From positions 248,001 through 312,000 of the forward strand of contig NZ_JACSKZ010000001.1 of the NCBI RefSeq assembly GCF_018617875.1: a stretch of DNA of 64,000 nt, written 5' to 3'. This document shows, piece by piece, positions 17,800-25,964 of this stretch; position 1 is the first letter of the stretch, and each line of letters opens with the position of its first letter. The translations under genes and the position numbers were made by a program. The stretch is from Exiguobacterium algae (GTDB taxonomy: Bacteria > Bacillota > Bacilli > Exiguobacteriales > Exiguobacteriaceae). A model generated the notes under the pieces. The model was not told where the DNA came from, did no database searches, and was given only the letters and a program-made list of their open reading frames with translations.

Positions 17800-17976
17800 A
17801 ATAACTCCTTAATCCGCCTTGAACTTTTAAAGCGGTACGTGCAATCAAAATCAAACCTGCTCTTATTTTACTATATCAGGCGAAGGATGAGTACAGGTGG
17901 AGCGGAGCATTTGAGTGTGCAGGGATAAGGTTGGTGAATGCTTAAGGGATTTTAATAGATGGTTTTTTTCATTAAT

Positions 17977-18012
17977 AAAACCTTGAAAGGCATATAGTCA
18001 ATCAAGGTTTTA
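17977..18012 (-). terminator. Terminator after the immunity gene of cassette 8 (AACCTTGA type)
   Basis: AAAACCTTGA and TCAAGGTTTT form a 10-bp stem; on the minus strand it ends in a T run. It is one of four near-identical hairpins placed after immunity genes in the island (others at 20726, 21911 and 23404). Confidence 0.75.
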
Positions 18013-18043
18013 AAATTAATTCTAATTCTATTTTCTAATTTCT

Positions 18044-18325
18044 TTAAAGTTCTCCCCCCCATTGTAAAAATTCCATCCAGAAATCCCCCTCAAAAACTGA
18101 CTCTCTATCTAATCCGTAATAAATAGCAAGTTCTTTCCAATCATTAAAATCAAAATTATCAGGGTATTTTCGGACACTCATCAATTCAATTACTAACCCC
18201 TCGAATGACATTTCATATTCTCCATGCTCGTAATAATGCCGAACTTCTTCTAAACCGTCATTAGGAATTTTTTCTTCTGAAGCTAATATAAAACTTGCTA
18301 ATTTCTCATTATGTTTCCTATCCAT
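18044..18325 (-). CDS. Immunity protein of cassette 8, MafI-like
   Basis: A 93-residue acidic protein. The central helix segment EVRHYYEHGEYEMSFEGL followed by VIELM and the FDFNDW region fit the MafI immunity family, which protects against EndoU nuclease toxins in Neisseria Maf systems. The gene directly upstream encodes just such an EndoU tip, which supports both calls. GGAGGGG is four bases before the ATG. The frame is intact although its toxin frame is broken. The family name comes from memory of the motif pattern. Confidence 0.6.
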   Translation of the reverse strand: MDRKHNEKLASFILASEEKIPNDGLEEVRHYYEHGEYEMSFEGLVIELMSVRKYPDNFDFNDWKELAIYYGLDRESVFEGDFWMEFLQWGGEL

Positions 18326-18339
18326 ATTGCCCCTCCAGT

Positions 18340-18876
18340 CTATTTTAATCTTGGTGGGTACGCCGTTGAAATCTTTCCTGCATGATGAGGGTGAGTCGGT
18401 GGGTAAAAATCAACCCTTATTTTAACTCCATCACGTACACCTATTGCATATGGTGAGTTCCACTTTCCAATTCCTGTTACTGCCTTAGGGTCTGTTGCTA
18501 TATCTGAGATATTATGAAGAATACGTTCATCACTCCAATTTGCAGGGCACTCATCCTTTCCTTTACCAGCACCAGCTCTGTGCCTGTTAAGGATATGGTC
18601 TTTTCTGAAATCTGTTAAGTCAACAGGATTATCAATTTTTGATAATCCTTTTCCTGTATTACCTGTACCCTTAGCACCCAACTCCGACGTCGCCGCTATC
18701 TCATCCGCACCCTGTGTCGTCGATTCGGTCTTCCGCTCATTCTTCACATATCACGTCTCTGTTTTCGCGTTCCGCTGACTGACGCTCGAGCTATCGGAAG
18801 TCTTCGCAGTGCTCTTTCTCGTGAAGCGTTGCTGGACCTTGGTTTTCACGGTGGTGACAAACTTCTTCGTATTTCG
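18340..18876 (-). pseudogene. Orphan rhs C-terminal tip, EndoU nuclease toxin (cassette 8, interrupted)
   Basis: Reading from 18876, the frame gives the shared pre-toxin region (TVKTKVQQRFTRKSTAK, VSQRNAKTETR), then a TGA at 18751-18753 where other copies have CGA (Arg), then linker type 1 (NERKTES to GAKG) and a roughly 100-residue toxin. The toxin has FRKDHILNRH, CPANWSDERILHNISDIAT and VRDGVKIRVDF, the pattern of bacterial EndoU RNases (two histidines and a C-terminal Y/P segment). There is no start codon with a ribosome site. It probably serves as a silent recombination donor. Confidence 0.65.
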
Positions 18877-19104
18877 GATCAAGCCCTTCTAAAAAATAGC
18901 GCTAACTCGTCACCATCTAGTTTAACAACAACTTCACCACTCGAGACATAACCTCCAGTAGACAAAATTTCAGAGACAATAAAACGACCTGTGTCTTGTT
19001 TGATTCAAAACACAAGCCGTTTAGCTCGTTTTCATTCTCTTCCGGTTCCCGCATAAAGAACGAGGTACTTTTATTAGACTGTTCGTGAAATAGAGCTCAG
19101 TTCA
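18877..19104. repeat. Intercassette repeat, copy A, with terminator-like hairpin
   Basis: A diverged copy of a roughly 200-base unit found six times in the island. It contains the hairpin ACGACCTGTGTCTTG...CACAAGCCGT (18983-19021), whose minus-strand 3' side runs into T residues. Other shared parts are a GAACGAGGTACTTTTATTAGACTGT stretch (with variants) and TAGTTTAACA near the pre-toxin border. Confidence 0.6.
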
Positions 19105-19130
19105 ACTTGACAATCATTTGATTGTCAAGT
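19105..19130. repeat. Perfect 12-bp inverted repeat
   Basis: ACTTGACAATCA, a two-base TT centre, then TGATTGTCAAGT. It has no T run and lies 22 bases beyond the stop of the cassette 7 immunity gene. It is not present in the other intercassette repeats. Confidence 0.6.
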
Positions 19131-19151
19131 TTGTCCAAAACTAATTACTTT

Positions 19152-19625
19152 TTATAACTTCTTCAAAGGAGTTATATCACTATATTTAATATACGATTCG
19201 AGTATTGACAATATTTCTTTTGTTACAACCAGTTCACTTCTTTGTGAGAGACTAAAATGTTTTCCTGTCCAATCTGAATAAGATTTTTTCTCCACGTGGA
19301 CTGTACCAAGTGGTATCAGTCTAATAAATTCAGGCAACTTCTTATTTGGATATAGTTCTTCAAATTCCTCAGATGTTGTAATATCACAGTTTTGTGTTGA
19401 ATAATCATTTAAGCCATTAGCCATTAACTGATTATTTAATTCTTTAGTTATAATGAAGCATGGAGTACATTCTAGTAATGCGTCTCCTAACCAGCCATCA
19501 AATTTGTAGTGCAAATATTGCACCCTCGACGCCCCCCCCTCTTTTCTTATTTCTTCATCTGTACCAAATACTGTATTCTCTCCGAGTCCTCCTGCGACCT
19601 CAGGTTCGAGAAGATATAATTCCAA
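19152..19625 (-). CDS. Immunity protein of cassette 7
   Basis: A 157-residue protein with LLEPEVAGGLGENT, then LHYKFDGWLGDALLE and FIITKELNNQL. I recognise this pattern from immunity-like genes next to HNH-type polymorphic toxins but do not have a reliable family name. The start is TTG at 19625, eight bases after GAAGGAGGG. It lies 18 bases after the toxin stop, as expected for a toxin-immunity pair, and its frame is intact. Confidence 0.6.
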   Translation of the reverse strand: MELYLLEPEVAGGLGENTVFGTDEEIRKEGGASRVQYLHYKFDGWLGDALLECTPCFIITKELNNQLMANGLNDYSTQNCDITTSEEFEELYPNKKLPEFIRLIPLGTVHVEKKSYSDWTGKHFSLSQRSELVVTKEILSILESYIKYSDITPLKKL

Positions 19626-19643
19626 GTTTTTTCCCTCCTTCGT

Positions 19644-20436
19644 TTATTTTATTGGTGGATTGAACTGACCACCATATTTTTTGTCTATTTGATCTCTCAT
19701 CAAATCCAATTCTTCCCTTGTTGCATTTGGATTCTCTCTATAGAATTTGTTCCAATCCTTTCTAATTTTCGATAAGTGAATATCACTGTTTAATTCTTTA
19801 GGAATTCCTCTTAAATTTCCAATTGAATGCATTTCAGCTTTTGTAATTAGATTTGGATACCTTTTTAGAACTTGTTGTTCAATAGCATGATGTACAACTA
19901 CTTTTCCTCTTGTTTCAGGATAATGAGTAAAAAATGTTTCCCTGTAATCACTAACACCTTTACTCGCACCCTTAGCACCAATCTCCGAAGTCGCCGCTAC
20001 CTCATCCGCACCTTGTATCGCCGATTCGGTCTTCCGCTCATTCTTCACATATCGCGTCTCTGTTTTCGCGTTCCGTTGACTGACGCTCGAGCTACTGGAA
20101 GTCTTCACAGTGCTCTTTCTCGTGAAGCGTTGGCTGGGCCTTGGCTTTCACGGTACCCGCTAACTTCTTCGTGTTCCGGTACGATTTTACCCCTACCGTC
20201 TTCGTCGCATGCAGGGCCCGGCCCGCTATCCGTTTCGAACTCGTCTTCACCACGGCCTTAGCCACTATGTAGGTGGCTCGCACTGTTTTGACCGCTTTGT
20301 AGGTCGCGCGCGCCGCCTTGGCCGCCTTCCCGACCAAGTTGAGTCCCGGCACGAAGTTCGACGCGATCATCGCCGCGGCACCCAGCTTCTGGTACCAGCG
20401 GGTGTTCTTGCGCCTGATCGTCTTGAGGTCGTCGCC
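19644..20436 (-). pseudogene. Orphan rhs C-terminal tip, HNH-like nuclease toxin (cassette 7, frameshifted)
   Basis: Homology to the Rhs pre-toxin starts at GDDLKTI (20436) and runs through GAAAMIASNFVPGLN and the basic repeats. One extra base at about 20132 (TTGGCTGGG against TTGCTGG in other copies) shifts the frame, so the pre-toxin ends early at 20092. The toxin continues in the new frame after linker type 1: VVVHHAIEQQVLKRYP, EMHSIGNLRGIPKEL, IHLSKIRKDWNKFY. The HH pair and later histidines fit an HNH/AHH-type DNase. No start codon with a ribosome site is visible. Confidence 0.6.
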
Positions 20437-20660
20437 TCTCTACTTTAGCAATAATTCTACGTCTCGGTACATAACCTTCTGTAGAAAAGATCTTAGGATC
20501 AAAAAAACGGCCTGTGTCCTGATTAATTCAAGACACAAGCCTCCTAGCTCCGTTTCATTCTCTTCGGGTTCCTGCCTAGAGGACGAGGTATATTTATTGG
20601 ATTGTTCGTATAACAGAGCTCAATTTAATATGGTGCGGTAACTTCATTCTACACGATGAT
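20437..20660. repeat. Intercassette repeat, copy B, with terminator-like hairpin
   Basis: The hairpin GGCCTGTGTCCTG...CAAGACACAAGCC (20506-20545) is followed on the minus strand by seven T. Right of it come GGACGAGGTATATTTATT and the block GGTAACTTCATTCTACAC plus GATGATGTCGCT, which recurs near 21830 and at the IS insertion site at 27391. Confidence 0.65.
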
Positions 20661-20725
20661 GTCGCTAAGGTCTTTTTTGCGTTTACGTTCGGGTGTTGTC
20701 TTAATTTTCTAATTCATCGTTTGCT

Positions 20726-20760
20726 AAAAAAACCTTGAAAGGCAAAAGCCAATCAAGGTT
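20726..20760 (-). terminator. Terminator after the immunity gene of cassette 6 (AACCTTGA type)
   Basis: AACCTTGA and TCAAGGTT, extended by GGC and GCC, form the stem; the minus strand ends in seven T. Confidence 0.75.
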
Positions 20761-20801
20761 CTCCTTTATTCATTTAACTATCCTCTCACCTTTTTCACTT
20801 T

Positions 20802-21182
20802 CTACCCAATATAACCAGAAATACTTTGAATTAAGCCTGATTCAGCTTTTATTAAGGCGTTTATTGTCCCCGTTATTTTAACGATAATCATTTCTGAATC
20901 ATCTTTTGTTATATCAATACTGCCTTTATAGTCATGAGAATTAGAGAGTATATTCAATTCATGGACCGCTGAAAAATCTAATCTAACATGAACATTGTTA
21001 TATCCAAATTTATTCCATTTTTCAGGAGGTTTATCGGCGAAATATGGCATATCAAAAGATATTGTAACTATTTGCCCTTCATCATGAATGGATACCTCAG
21101 AAATACGTGTATTTTTTATTTCAGGAACCCTATCATATAAGCTTATCAGAAATTGATTTTTATCAACGTTTAAATACCACAA
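20802..21182 (-). CDS. Immunity protein of cassette 6, Imm50-like
   Basis: A 126-residue protein whose pattern (FLISLYDRVPEIKNTRISEV, GQIVTISFDMPYFADKPPEKW, VRLDFSAVHEL, ESGLIQSISGY) fits the Imm50 immunity family as I remember it. The TTG at 21182 is taken as start because GGTGGTGA lies six bases upstream and right after the toxin stop. It neutralises the adjacent DHSAGH toxin (inference from pairing). A family terminator follows. Confidence 0.55.
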   Translation of the reverse strand: MWYLNVDKNQFLISLYDRVPEIKNTRISEVSIHDEGQIVTISFDMPYFADKPPEKWNKFGYNNVHVRLDFSAVHELNILSNSHDYKGSIDITKDDSEMIIVKITGTINALIKAESGLIQSISGYIG

Positions 21183-21197
21183 GTTATTTCACCACCT

Positions 21198-21812
21198 TTA
21201 TTTTATAAAAGGATAATGGTCCAAAGTTACAGGAACACTTCCTGTTCTAGTATTTTCAAACGGTCTAACATTGAAATGAGGACCTTGCCCACCTTTTAAA
21301 TGACCTGCACTATGGTCTTGAATAATAATTTTTTGATTATATCTATTTGTAAACTTATATTCTCTTGTATAAATTACGCTCCCTTTTGAATCCTTTATTA
21401 CGTGCCCACCTTCATGAGCTGCAGAACGCATTGGTACACGATTCACAGATTCTGGTTGTTGCGCTCTTGGAATACCAGCATCTCTTTTAGCACTATTAAA
21501 TGCAGCCTTTCTACTTAGATTACTAGTACCCTTAGGAGTCGTCGGAATGTCGGGTTTGACTTCCTCGGCGTTCTTGATCCCACGAGGCTTCCTCAGTGCA
21601 CCTCGTTTGCCCGTACCCACTGACTTGGCCGGGCTGGAGGGCGGATGTGAGAATTTTTTCGCGGCCCCCTTGCCGGACGCCCCTAATCTCTTCGATTGCT
21701 GGATCGAGGGTTTACCGAGAGATGATTTCTTTTTGACCACCGCCGCTGTGACCTTTTTCGCCGATGAGTTCAGCGCGACATGGGCGGTCCCGTTCGCCGT
21801 CCCATGGATTGC
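21198..21812 (-). pseudogene. Orphan rhs C-terminal tip, DHSAGH/PHFN toxin (cassette 6, no start)
   Basis: From 21812 the frame matches the pre-toxin of the main rhs gene (AIHGTANGTAHVALNSSAKK, KPSIQQSKR, KPRGIKNAEEVKPDIP, TPKGT; linker type 3) and stays open to 21198. The toxin part has AFNSAKRDAGIP, AHEGGHV, IIIQDHSAGH and GPHFNVRP. These clustered His/Asp residues suggest a metal-dependent nuclease. A related toxin is in cassette 2. No ribosome site or start precedes the homologous part, so it is a displaced tip. Confidence 0.6.
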
Positions 21813-21823
21813 GGGACTGTTGT

Positions 21824-21910
21824 GGTGACTTCATTCTACACAAGGAAAGCGTCATGAGCTTTTTTTATTCACGTTGGGTGTTGCACTTAATTTTATAATT
21901 CATCAAACAT
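21824..21910. repeat. Partial intercassette block (GGTGACTTCATTCTACAC type)
   Basis: This matches the right part of copy B (20631-20725): TGTGGTGACTTCATTCTACAC, then TTTTTTTATTCACGTTGGGTGTTG and TTAATTTTATAATTCATC. It lacks the ACGGCC hairpin part and leads straight into the next AACCTTGA terminator. Confidence 0.55.
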
Positions 21911-21947
21911 AAAAAACCTTGAGAAGCTAAAATCCTATCAAGGTTTT
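21911..21947 (-). terminator. Terminator after the immunity gene of cassette 5 (AACCTTGA type)
   Basis: AAAACCTTGA pairs with TCAAGGTTTT; on the minus strand the stem is followed by TTT ATG-rich sequence. Confidence 0.7.
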
Positions 21948-21956
21948 CCAAATTAA

Positions 21957-22211
21957 TTACTCATATAGTTTACCTACATAAAAAATAGTTGCAATAAAAT
22001 TCCAGTTTATATCGTTGGGGATTGGGAGGTTATTATTTTCATAATAACCCTCCATATCTTCTACCCACGATTTTACTCCTTGAAGAAAGCTCTCTATATC
22101 ACTATTCTCCCATTCATCAGGCTTTAACTTAAGATCATTTGCTAACGAAGAAATAAACTTTGTAAATTGTTCCTTATCACTTACTTTTTCTAACTCTTTA
22201 TATAATTCCAT
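21957..22211 (-). CDS. Small immunity protein of cassette 5
   Basis: An 84-residue acidic protein with EQFTKFISSLANDL, WENSDIESFLQGVKSWVEDM and WNFIATIFYVGKLYE. The W-E-N, F-L and W-x-x-D pattern resembles a small family I associate with DUF7660, from memory only. AGGAGGTAAAC precedes the ATG and overlaps the toxin stop region. The frame is intact while the toxin upstream is decayed. Confidence 0.5.
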   Translation of the reverse strand: MELYKELEKVSDKEQFTKFISSLANDLKLKPDEWENSDIESFLQGVKSWVEDMEGYYENNNLPIPNDINWNFIATIFYVGKLYE

Positions 22212-22220
22212 GTTTACCTC

Positions 22221-23236
22221 CTATTTAATGATATTACTCGTTCCATCTTCAAGCTTTAATCTAATTGAAGTTCCACCTGATTTAGTAGTCATTTTCCACA
22301 TCTGACTGTTAACTATCTCTTTTGAAGCCCAATTGACTGGTATTTCTTCAATCTCTGCCATTCTAAATGCAGCTAACCTTCGATGGTCTAAAGTCCATAT
22401 TTTTCATGCATCATCTTTCCAAACATTAATTGTTTTAAATCGGTAGGTGATAGAGTACCTGCTTTTAATGCATTTGCATTTCCTGTTACTGTATAATCAC
22501 CGGTTTTATTTTTAATAGAACTTTGCATATAACGGATGTCTTTAGGGTTTAGAGTATTATTAACCGTACCCTTACCCGCAAAAAACTGAAGGTCGAGTTC
22601 TAATGGTCCATTTAACTTCTTGGCATTTTCATTCAATTGAGACCGCGTCTCTGTTTTCTTGTTCCGCTGACTGACGCTCGAGCTGCTAGATGTTTTCGCA
22701 GTGCTCTTTCTAGTGAAGCGTTGCTGGACCTTGGTTTTCACGGTACCGGCTATCTTCTTCGTGGTCCGGTACGATTTCACCCCTACCGTCTTCGGCGCAT
22801 GCAGGGCCCGGCCCGCTACCCGTTTCGAACTCGTCTTCACCACGGCCTTAGCCACTGTGTAGGTGGCTCGCACTGTTTTGACCGCTTTGTAGGTCGCGCG
22901 CGCCGCCTTGGCCGCCTTCCCGACCACGTTGAGCGCCGGCACGAAGTTCGACGCGATCATCGCCGCGGCACCCAGCTTCTGGTACCAGCGGGTGTTCTTG
23001 CTCGTGATCGTCTTGAGGTCGTCGCCGATCAGGAAGTCATAGACCCCGACACTCCCTTTCTTGACGCCCTTGCGTAGCTTTTTGATCCATTTCGCGAAGT
23101 GGCCGTCCGGGTCGATGTTGTTGACCAGGTCCGCCTCGGCATACAGATACGTGTTGAACGAGATCGGGTCCGTCTCGTCCCCCTCATACTCGTCAGCGAC
23201 GATGAAGCGTCCGATCTTGGCGTCGTAGTCACGCCA
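22221..23236 (-). pseudogene. Orphan rhs C-terminal tip, ParB-like nuclease toxin (cassette 5, decayed)
   Basis: This is the longest displaced tip. It starts inside the Rhs core at WRDYDAKIGRFIVADEYEG, includes YLYAEADLVNNIDPDG, GDDLKTI and the full basic pre-toxin, then linker type 2 (LDLQFFAGKG). The toxin opens with KDIRYMQSSI and the frame stops at 22388. The rest is in another frame: INVWKDDA, a TGA, then IWTLDHRRLAAFRM and TKSGGTSIRLKL, ending at 22221. DIRYxQSSI with TLDxRRLAAF is typical of ParB-fold toxin tips. A frameshift and a nonsense change are both needed to explain it. Confidence 0.65.
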
Positions 23237-23403
23237 GTTGCCTTTTTAGTTTAGCAGTCACACCTTTTTAGTCTATCAGTGATAGGCATACATTTTGAAG
23301 GCGTTACGTACTTATATAATTCGTAAAAGTATGATAAAGACATACAGGCATTACTCATGTTCTCTATTAAAAATGCTCTTTTCGCCACTGGATAGCCCAA
23401 AAA

Positions 23404-23436
23404 GAAAACCTTGAAGGGCAAGAGCCAATCAAGGTT
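23404..23436 (-). terminator. Terminator after the immunity gene of cassette 4 (AACCTTGA type)
   Basis: AACCTTGA pairs with TCAAGGTT, with GGGC and GCC extending the stem; the minus strand continues with TTTTCTTTTTG. Confidence 0.7.
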
Positions 23437-23443
23437 AAACATA

Positions 23444-23827
23444 TCACCCAATAAAATTAACGCTTAATCTATCCACCCGAATCCGTACGTTTTGATTATG
23501 AAGATATCCGTAGTCAAAAAGAAATTCACCATCTATCTCAAACAATATACCTGTGTCTATAGTACCATTATCAATGTTCAAGGTACCTATAATATAATAC
23601 GAAAAACTATCCCCTATCTGTTCAATACCTTTTGTATCTGAATCATTCTTAGAAATTACGAAATCATCAAGTATAGCCAAGTTTATTTCAACTTGGTACT
23701 GCCCACCTTGATTTATCTTAAAAGGACAGTGATTGATAAAAACAACTAATCTTCGCCCATTAATTTCAAGTACAGCTTCTTCTTCAATTAAAGGACTAAA
23801 TTCAATTATTTTTGCCGTATATTGCAT
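23444..23827 (-). CDS. Immunity protein of cassette 4
   Basis: A 127-residue, beta-rich acidic protein (LEINGRRLVVFINHCPFKI, YQVEINLAILDDFVI, VRIRVDRLSVNFIG). I do not recognise a family. AAGGAGGT lies eight bases before the ATG and the gene follows the toxin stop by 14 bases, so its role as the cognate immunity protein is inferred from position. Confidence 0.55.
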   Translation of the reverse strand: MQYTAKIIEFSPLIEEEAVLEINGRRLVVFINHCPFKINQGGQYQVEINLAILDDFVISKNDSDTKGIEQIGDSFSYYIIGTLNIDNGTIDTGILFEIDGEFLFDYGYLHNQNVRIRVDRLSVNFIG

Positions 23828-23841
23828 AAAAGGTTACCTCC

Positions 23842-24609
23842 TTATTCCATAGGGTTAATTATCTTATCCCGTTTATTGTTATTTAACAATTTCCATAAAT
23901 CCTCACCGCGTTTTACATGATACGTTGTAACATTACCAATGGCATTAGTTCCTACAAACTCAAATTTTGCTTCCCCCATACGAGAGTTACCCATAAACTT
24001 CACGTAACCTGTCCGAGTTTCGCCTTTATATTGATATCCTACTTTTGTGCCACTGCTCATAATATCTCTAGCACCTTGCAAATATTCATCTGCATTTTTA
24101 TAAGCACCAAAGAATTCATTGTTTTTAACTGCATGTTTTTCGAAATGAGACTCTAGTAAATCTCTAGAAGCAAAATTCCTATTAGCAAAGTCACCCTTAC
24201 CCTTAGCACCCAACTCCGACGTCGCCGCTACCTCATCCGCACCTTGTGTCGTCGATTCGGTCTTCCGCTCATTCTCCACATACCGCGTCTCTTTTTTCGC
24301 GTTCCGCTGACTGACGCTCGAGCTACCGGAAGTCTTCGCAGTGCTCTTTCTCGTTAAGCGTTGCTGGACCTTGGTTTTCACGGTACCGACTATCTTCTTC
24401 GTGTTCCGGTACGATTTCACCCCTACCGTCTTCGTCACATGCAGGGCCCGGCCCGCTACCCGTTTCGCATTCGTCGTGACCTTCCCGACCGCCTTGGCCG
24501 CCTTCCCGACCACGTTCAGCCCCGGCACGAAGTTCGACGCAATCATCGCCGCGGCACCCGGCTTCTGGTACCAGCGGGTGTTCTTGCGCCTGATCGTCTT
24601 GAGGTCGTC
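23842..24609 (-). pseudogene. Orphan rhs C-terminal tip with unassigned toxin (cassette 4, no start)
   Basis: The frame is open from the Rhs-type GDDLKTIRRKN border (24609) to 23842. It holds MIASNFVPGLNVVGK, a shortened basic region (missing the RATYKAV repeats present in cassettes 5 and 7), linker type 1 ending GAKGKGD, and a toxin of about 110 residues: LLESHFEKHAVKNNEFFGAY, EYLQGARDIM, GNVTTYHVKRGEDLW. The HFxKH and xxTTYxxK pattern looks like a small RNase-type toxin but I cannot name the family. The reading frame is intact but lacks its own translation start. Confidence 0.55.
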
Positions 24610-24800
24610 GTATTTTTAGTTTAACAGCGAAGCCACGACTCGGTACACAAACCTCCCTGGAATACGCATTAGAAAGAGAAAACGGCCTATGTCTTGTTGG
24701 TTTCAAGACATAAGCCGCCCAACTCGAGTTCATTCTTCTCTTGTTCTCGTATAAAAGTCGTGGCACTTATCAACGGGCCGAAGAACAGGGATCAGTTCAA
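24610..24800. repeat. Intercassette repeat, copy C, with terminator-like hairpin
   Basis: The hairpin CGGCCTATGTCTTG...CAAGACATAAGCCG (24682-24718) is followed on the minus strand by TTTTCTCTTTC. TTTAGTTTAACA marks the border with the pre-toxin. This copy is the most diverged at its right end. Confidence 0.6.
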
Positions 24801-24839
24801 GGTCAGGGGACCAAATCCTACATCCACTAGTTAATTTCT

Positions 24840-25223
24840 TTATTCTGTTTCATCTAGTGTCAACACTTCTAAATCTGCACAGTAAAACTTAATAATATTG
24901 CTCTCATAATCTTCTACTAAATATTTCTTATTTTTTTCAAAGCCACTCTCACTTAAATTATTAATTATAAAACCCATTAATTGATTGTAATTGTTTCCGA
25001 ATCCTAGTAAATCAAGAGAAGAAACATCATTGAACTTCATTTTCAAAGTAAATTTTCTATTGCCCACCTCTAATAGAAAGTCTATTTCTAAGAACGACAC
25101 TTGATCATAATAAGAGTTGTAACCGATATAATAATGGAAATCTGTAATATACTTGACATTTGTTGAATTGAAATCAGGAATTTTTTCTTGCAATTCTGTT
25201 CCTTCATACCACTCTTTCATCAT
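24840..25223 (-). CDS. Immunity protein of cassette 3
   Basis: A 127-residue protein (KEWYEGTELQEKIPDF, FLEIDFLLEVGNRKFTLKM, SSLDLLGFGNNYNQLMGF, IIKFYCADLEVL). The pattern of a substituted beta sheet followed by N-x-L-x-G-F is common in small immunity proteins, but I have no family name. GGAGGGATAAGTA precedes the double ATG. It lies 41 bases after the toxin stop. Confidence 0.55.
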   Translation of the reverse strand: MMKEWYEGTELQEKIPDFNSTNVKYITDFHYYIGYNSYYDQVSFLEIDFLLEVGNRKFTLKMKFNDVSSLDLLGFGNNYNQLMGFIINNLSESGFEKNKKYLVEDYESNIIKFYCADLEVLTLDETE

Positions 25224-25264
25224 TACTTATCCCTCCAAAAATCACATCTATATTCCATCCCTTT

Positions 25265-25714
25265 TTATGGATGATATCCAGGCCCATATTTATATTCATG
25301 TAAGTGTGGAACTGAATGGTTTTTTGGCATACTATGGTCTGAATGGTCAATCCGATATTTTTGTCTACCGTACTGATCATAAATTACAGTTGATTTTTCT
25401 TTTTTGCCCTTATAATCCCTGTAATGGTCAATTTTCGAACCTGGAGTAGCGTTTTGTGGTGCTTTCTTCCTCCAATATTCATCAGGTACAAATGGTTCTT
25501 TTGCTATACCCTTACCCTTACCAGCAAAAAATAGAAGGTCGAGTTTTAATGGGTATTCTTTCTTTTCGGCAACCTCATTCTGCACATTCCGCGTCTCTGT
25601 TTTCGCGTTCCGCTGACTGACGCTCGAGCTACCGGGAGTCTTCGCAGTGCTCTTTCTCGTGAAGAATTGCTGGACCTTGGCTTTCACGGTACGGGCTAAC
25701 TTCTTCGTGGTCCG
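25265..25714 (-). pseudogene. Orphan rhs C-terminal tip, histidine-rich nuclease-like toxin (cassette 3, no start)
   Basis: The frame is open from RTTKKLARTVKAK to 25265. After VSQRNAKTETR comes linker type 2 (EKKEYPLKLDLLFFAGKG), then a toxin with GSKIDHYRDYKG, STVIYDQYGRQKYRIDHSDH and HSVPHLHEYKYGPGY. The D-H-x2-H and P-H-x-H clusters suggest a metal-dependent nuclease. The homologous part has no ribosome site; the only upstream option is a TTG at 25720 without one. Confidence 0.6.
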
Positions 25715-25950
25715 GATCAAGCCATTCTAAAAAAACGCTAACTCATCACCTCTCTAGTTTAACAATGGCGCCATCGATCGGTACACAAATTTCCCCGTAA
25801 TACGAATTAGGATGAGAAAACGGCTCGTGTCCTGATTGATTCAAGACACAAGCCGTCTAGGTCGGTTTCATTCTCTTCCGATTCCCGCTAAGAGAACGAG
25901 GTACATTTATTAGATTGTCCGTATAACAGGGTTCAGTTCAGATTGCCCAT
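25715..25950. repeat. Intercassette repeat, copy D, with terminator-like hairpin
   Basis: The hairpin ACGGCTCGTGTCCTG...CAAGACACAAGCCGT lies at 25819-25856. It is flanked by TCTAGTTTAACAATGGCGCC on the left and GAACGAGGTACATTTATTAGA on the right. Copies D and E are the most alike. Confidence 0.65.
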
Positions 25951-25964
25951 TAAGGTTTAGTGTA

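Noticed and set aside
23251..23451. 66-residue minus-strand frame between cassettes 4 and 5
   Set aside because: It spans an AACCTTGA terminator, has no ribosome site and no recognisable motif. The interval is treated as intercassette DNA.
24323..24766. Long minus-strand frame across repeat C and the cassette 4 pre-toxin, and the similar one at 29912-30145
   Set aside because: They run in a different frame from the conserved Rhs GDDLKT/pre-toxin reading and cross a terminator-like hairpin. Composition is Arg/Glu/Gly-rich like a shadow frame. The shared N-terminal peptide pattern is only noted under the repeat.
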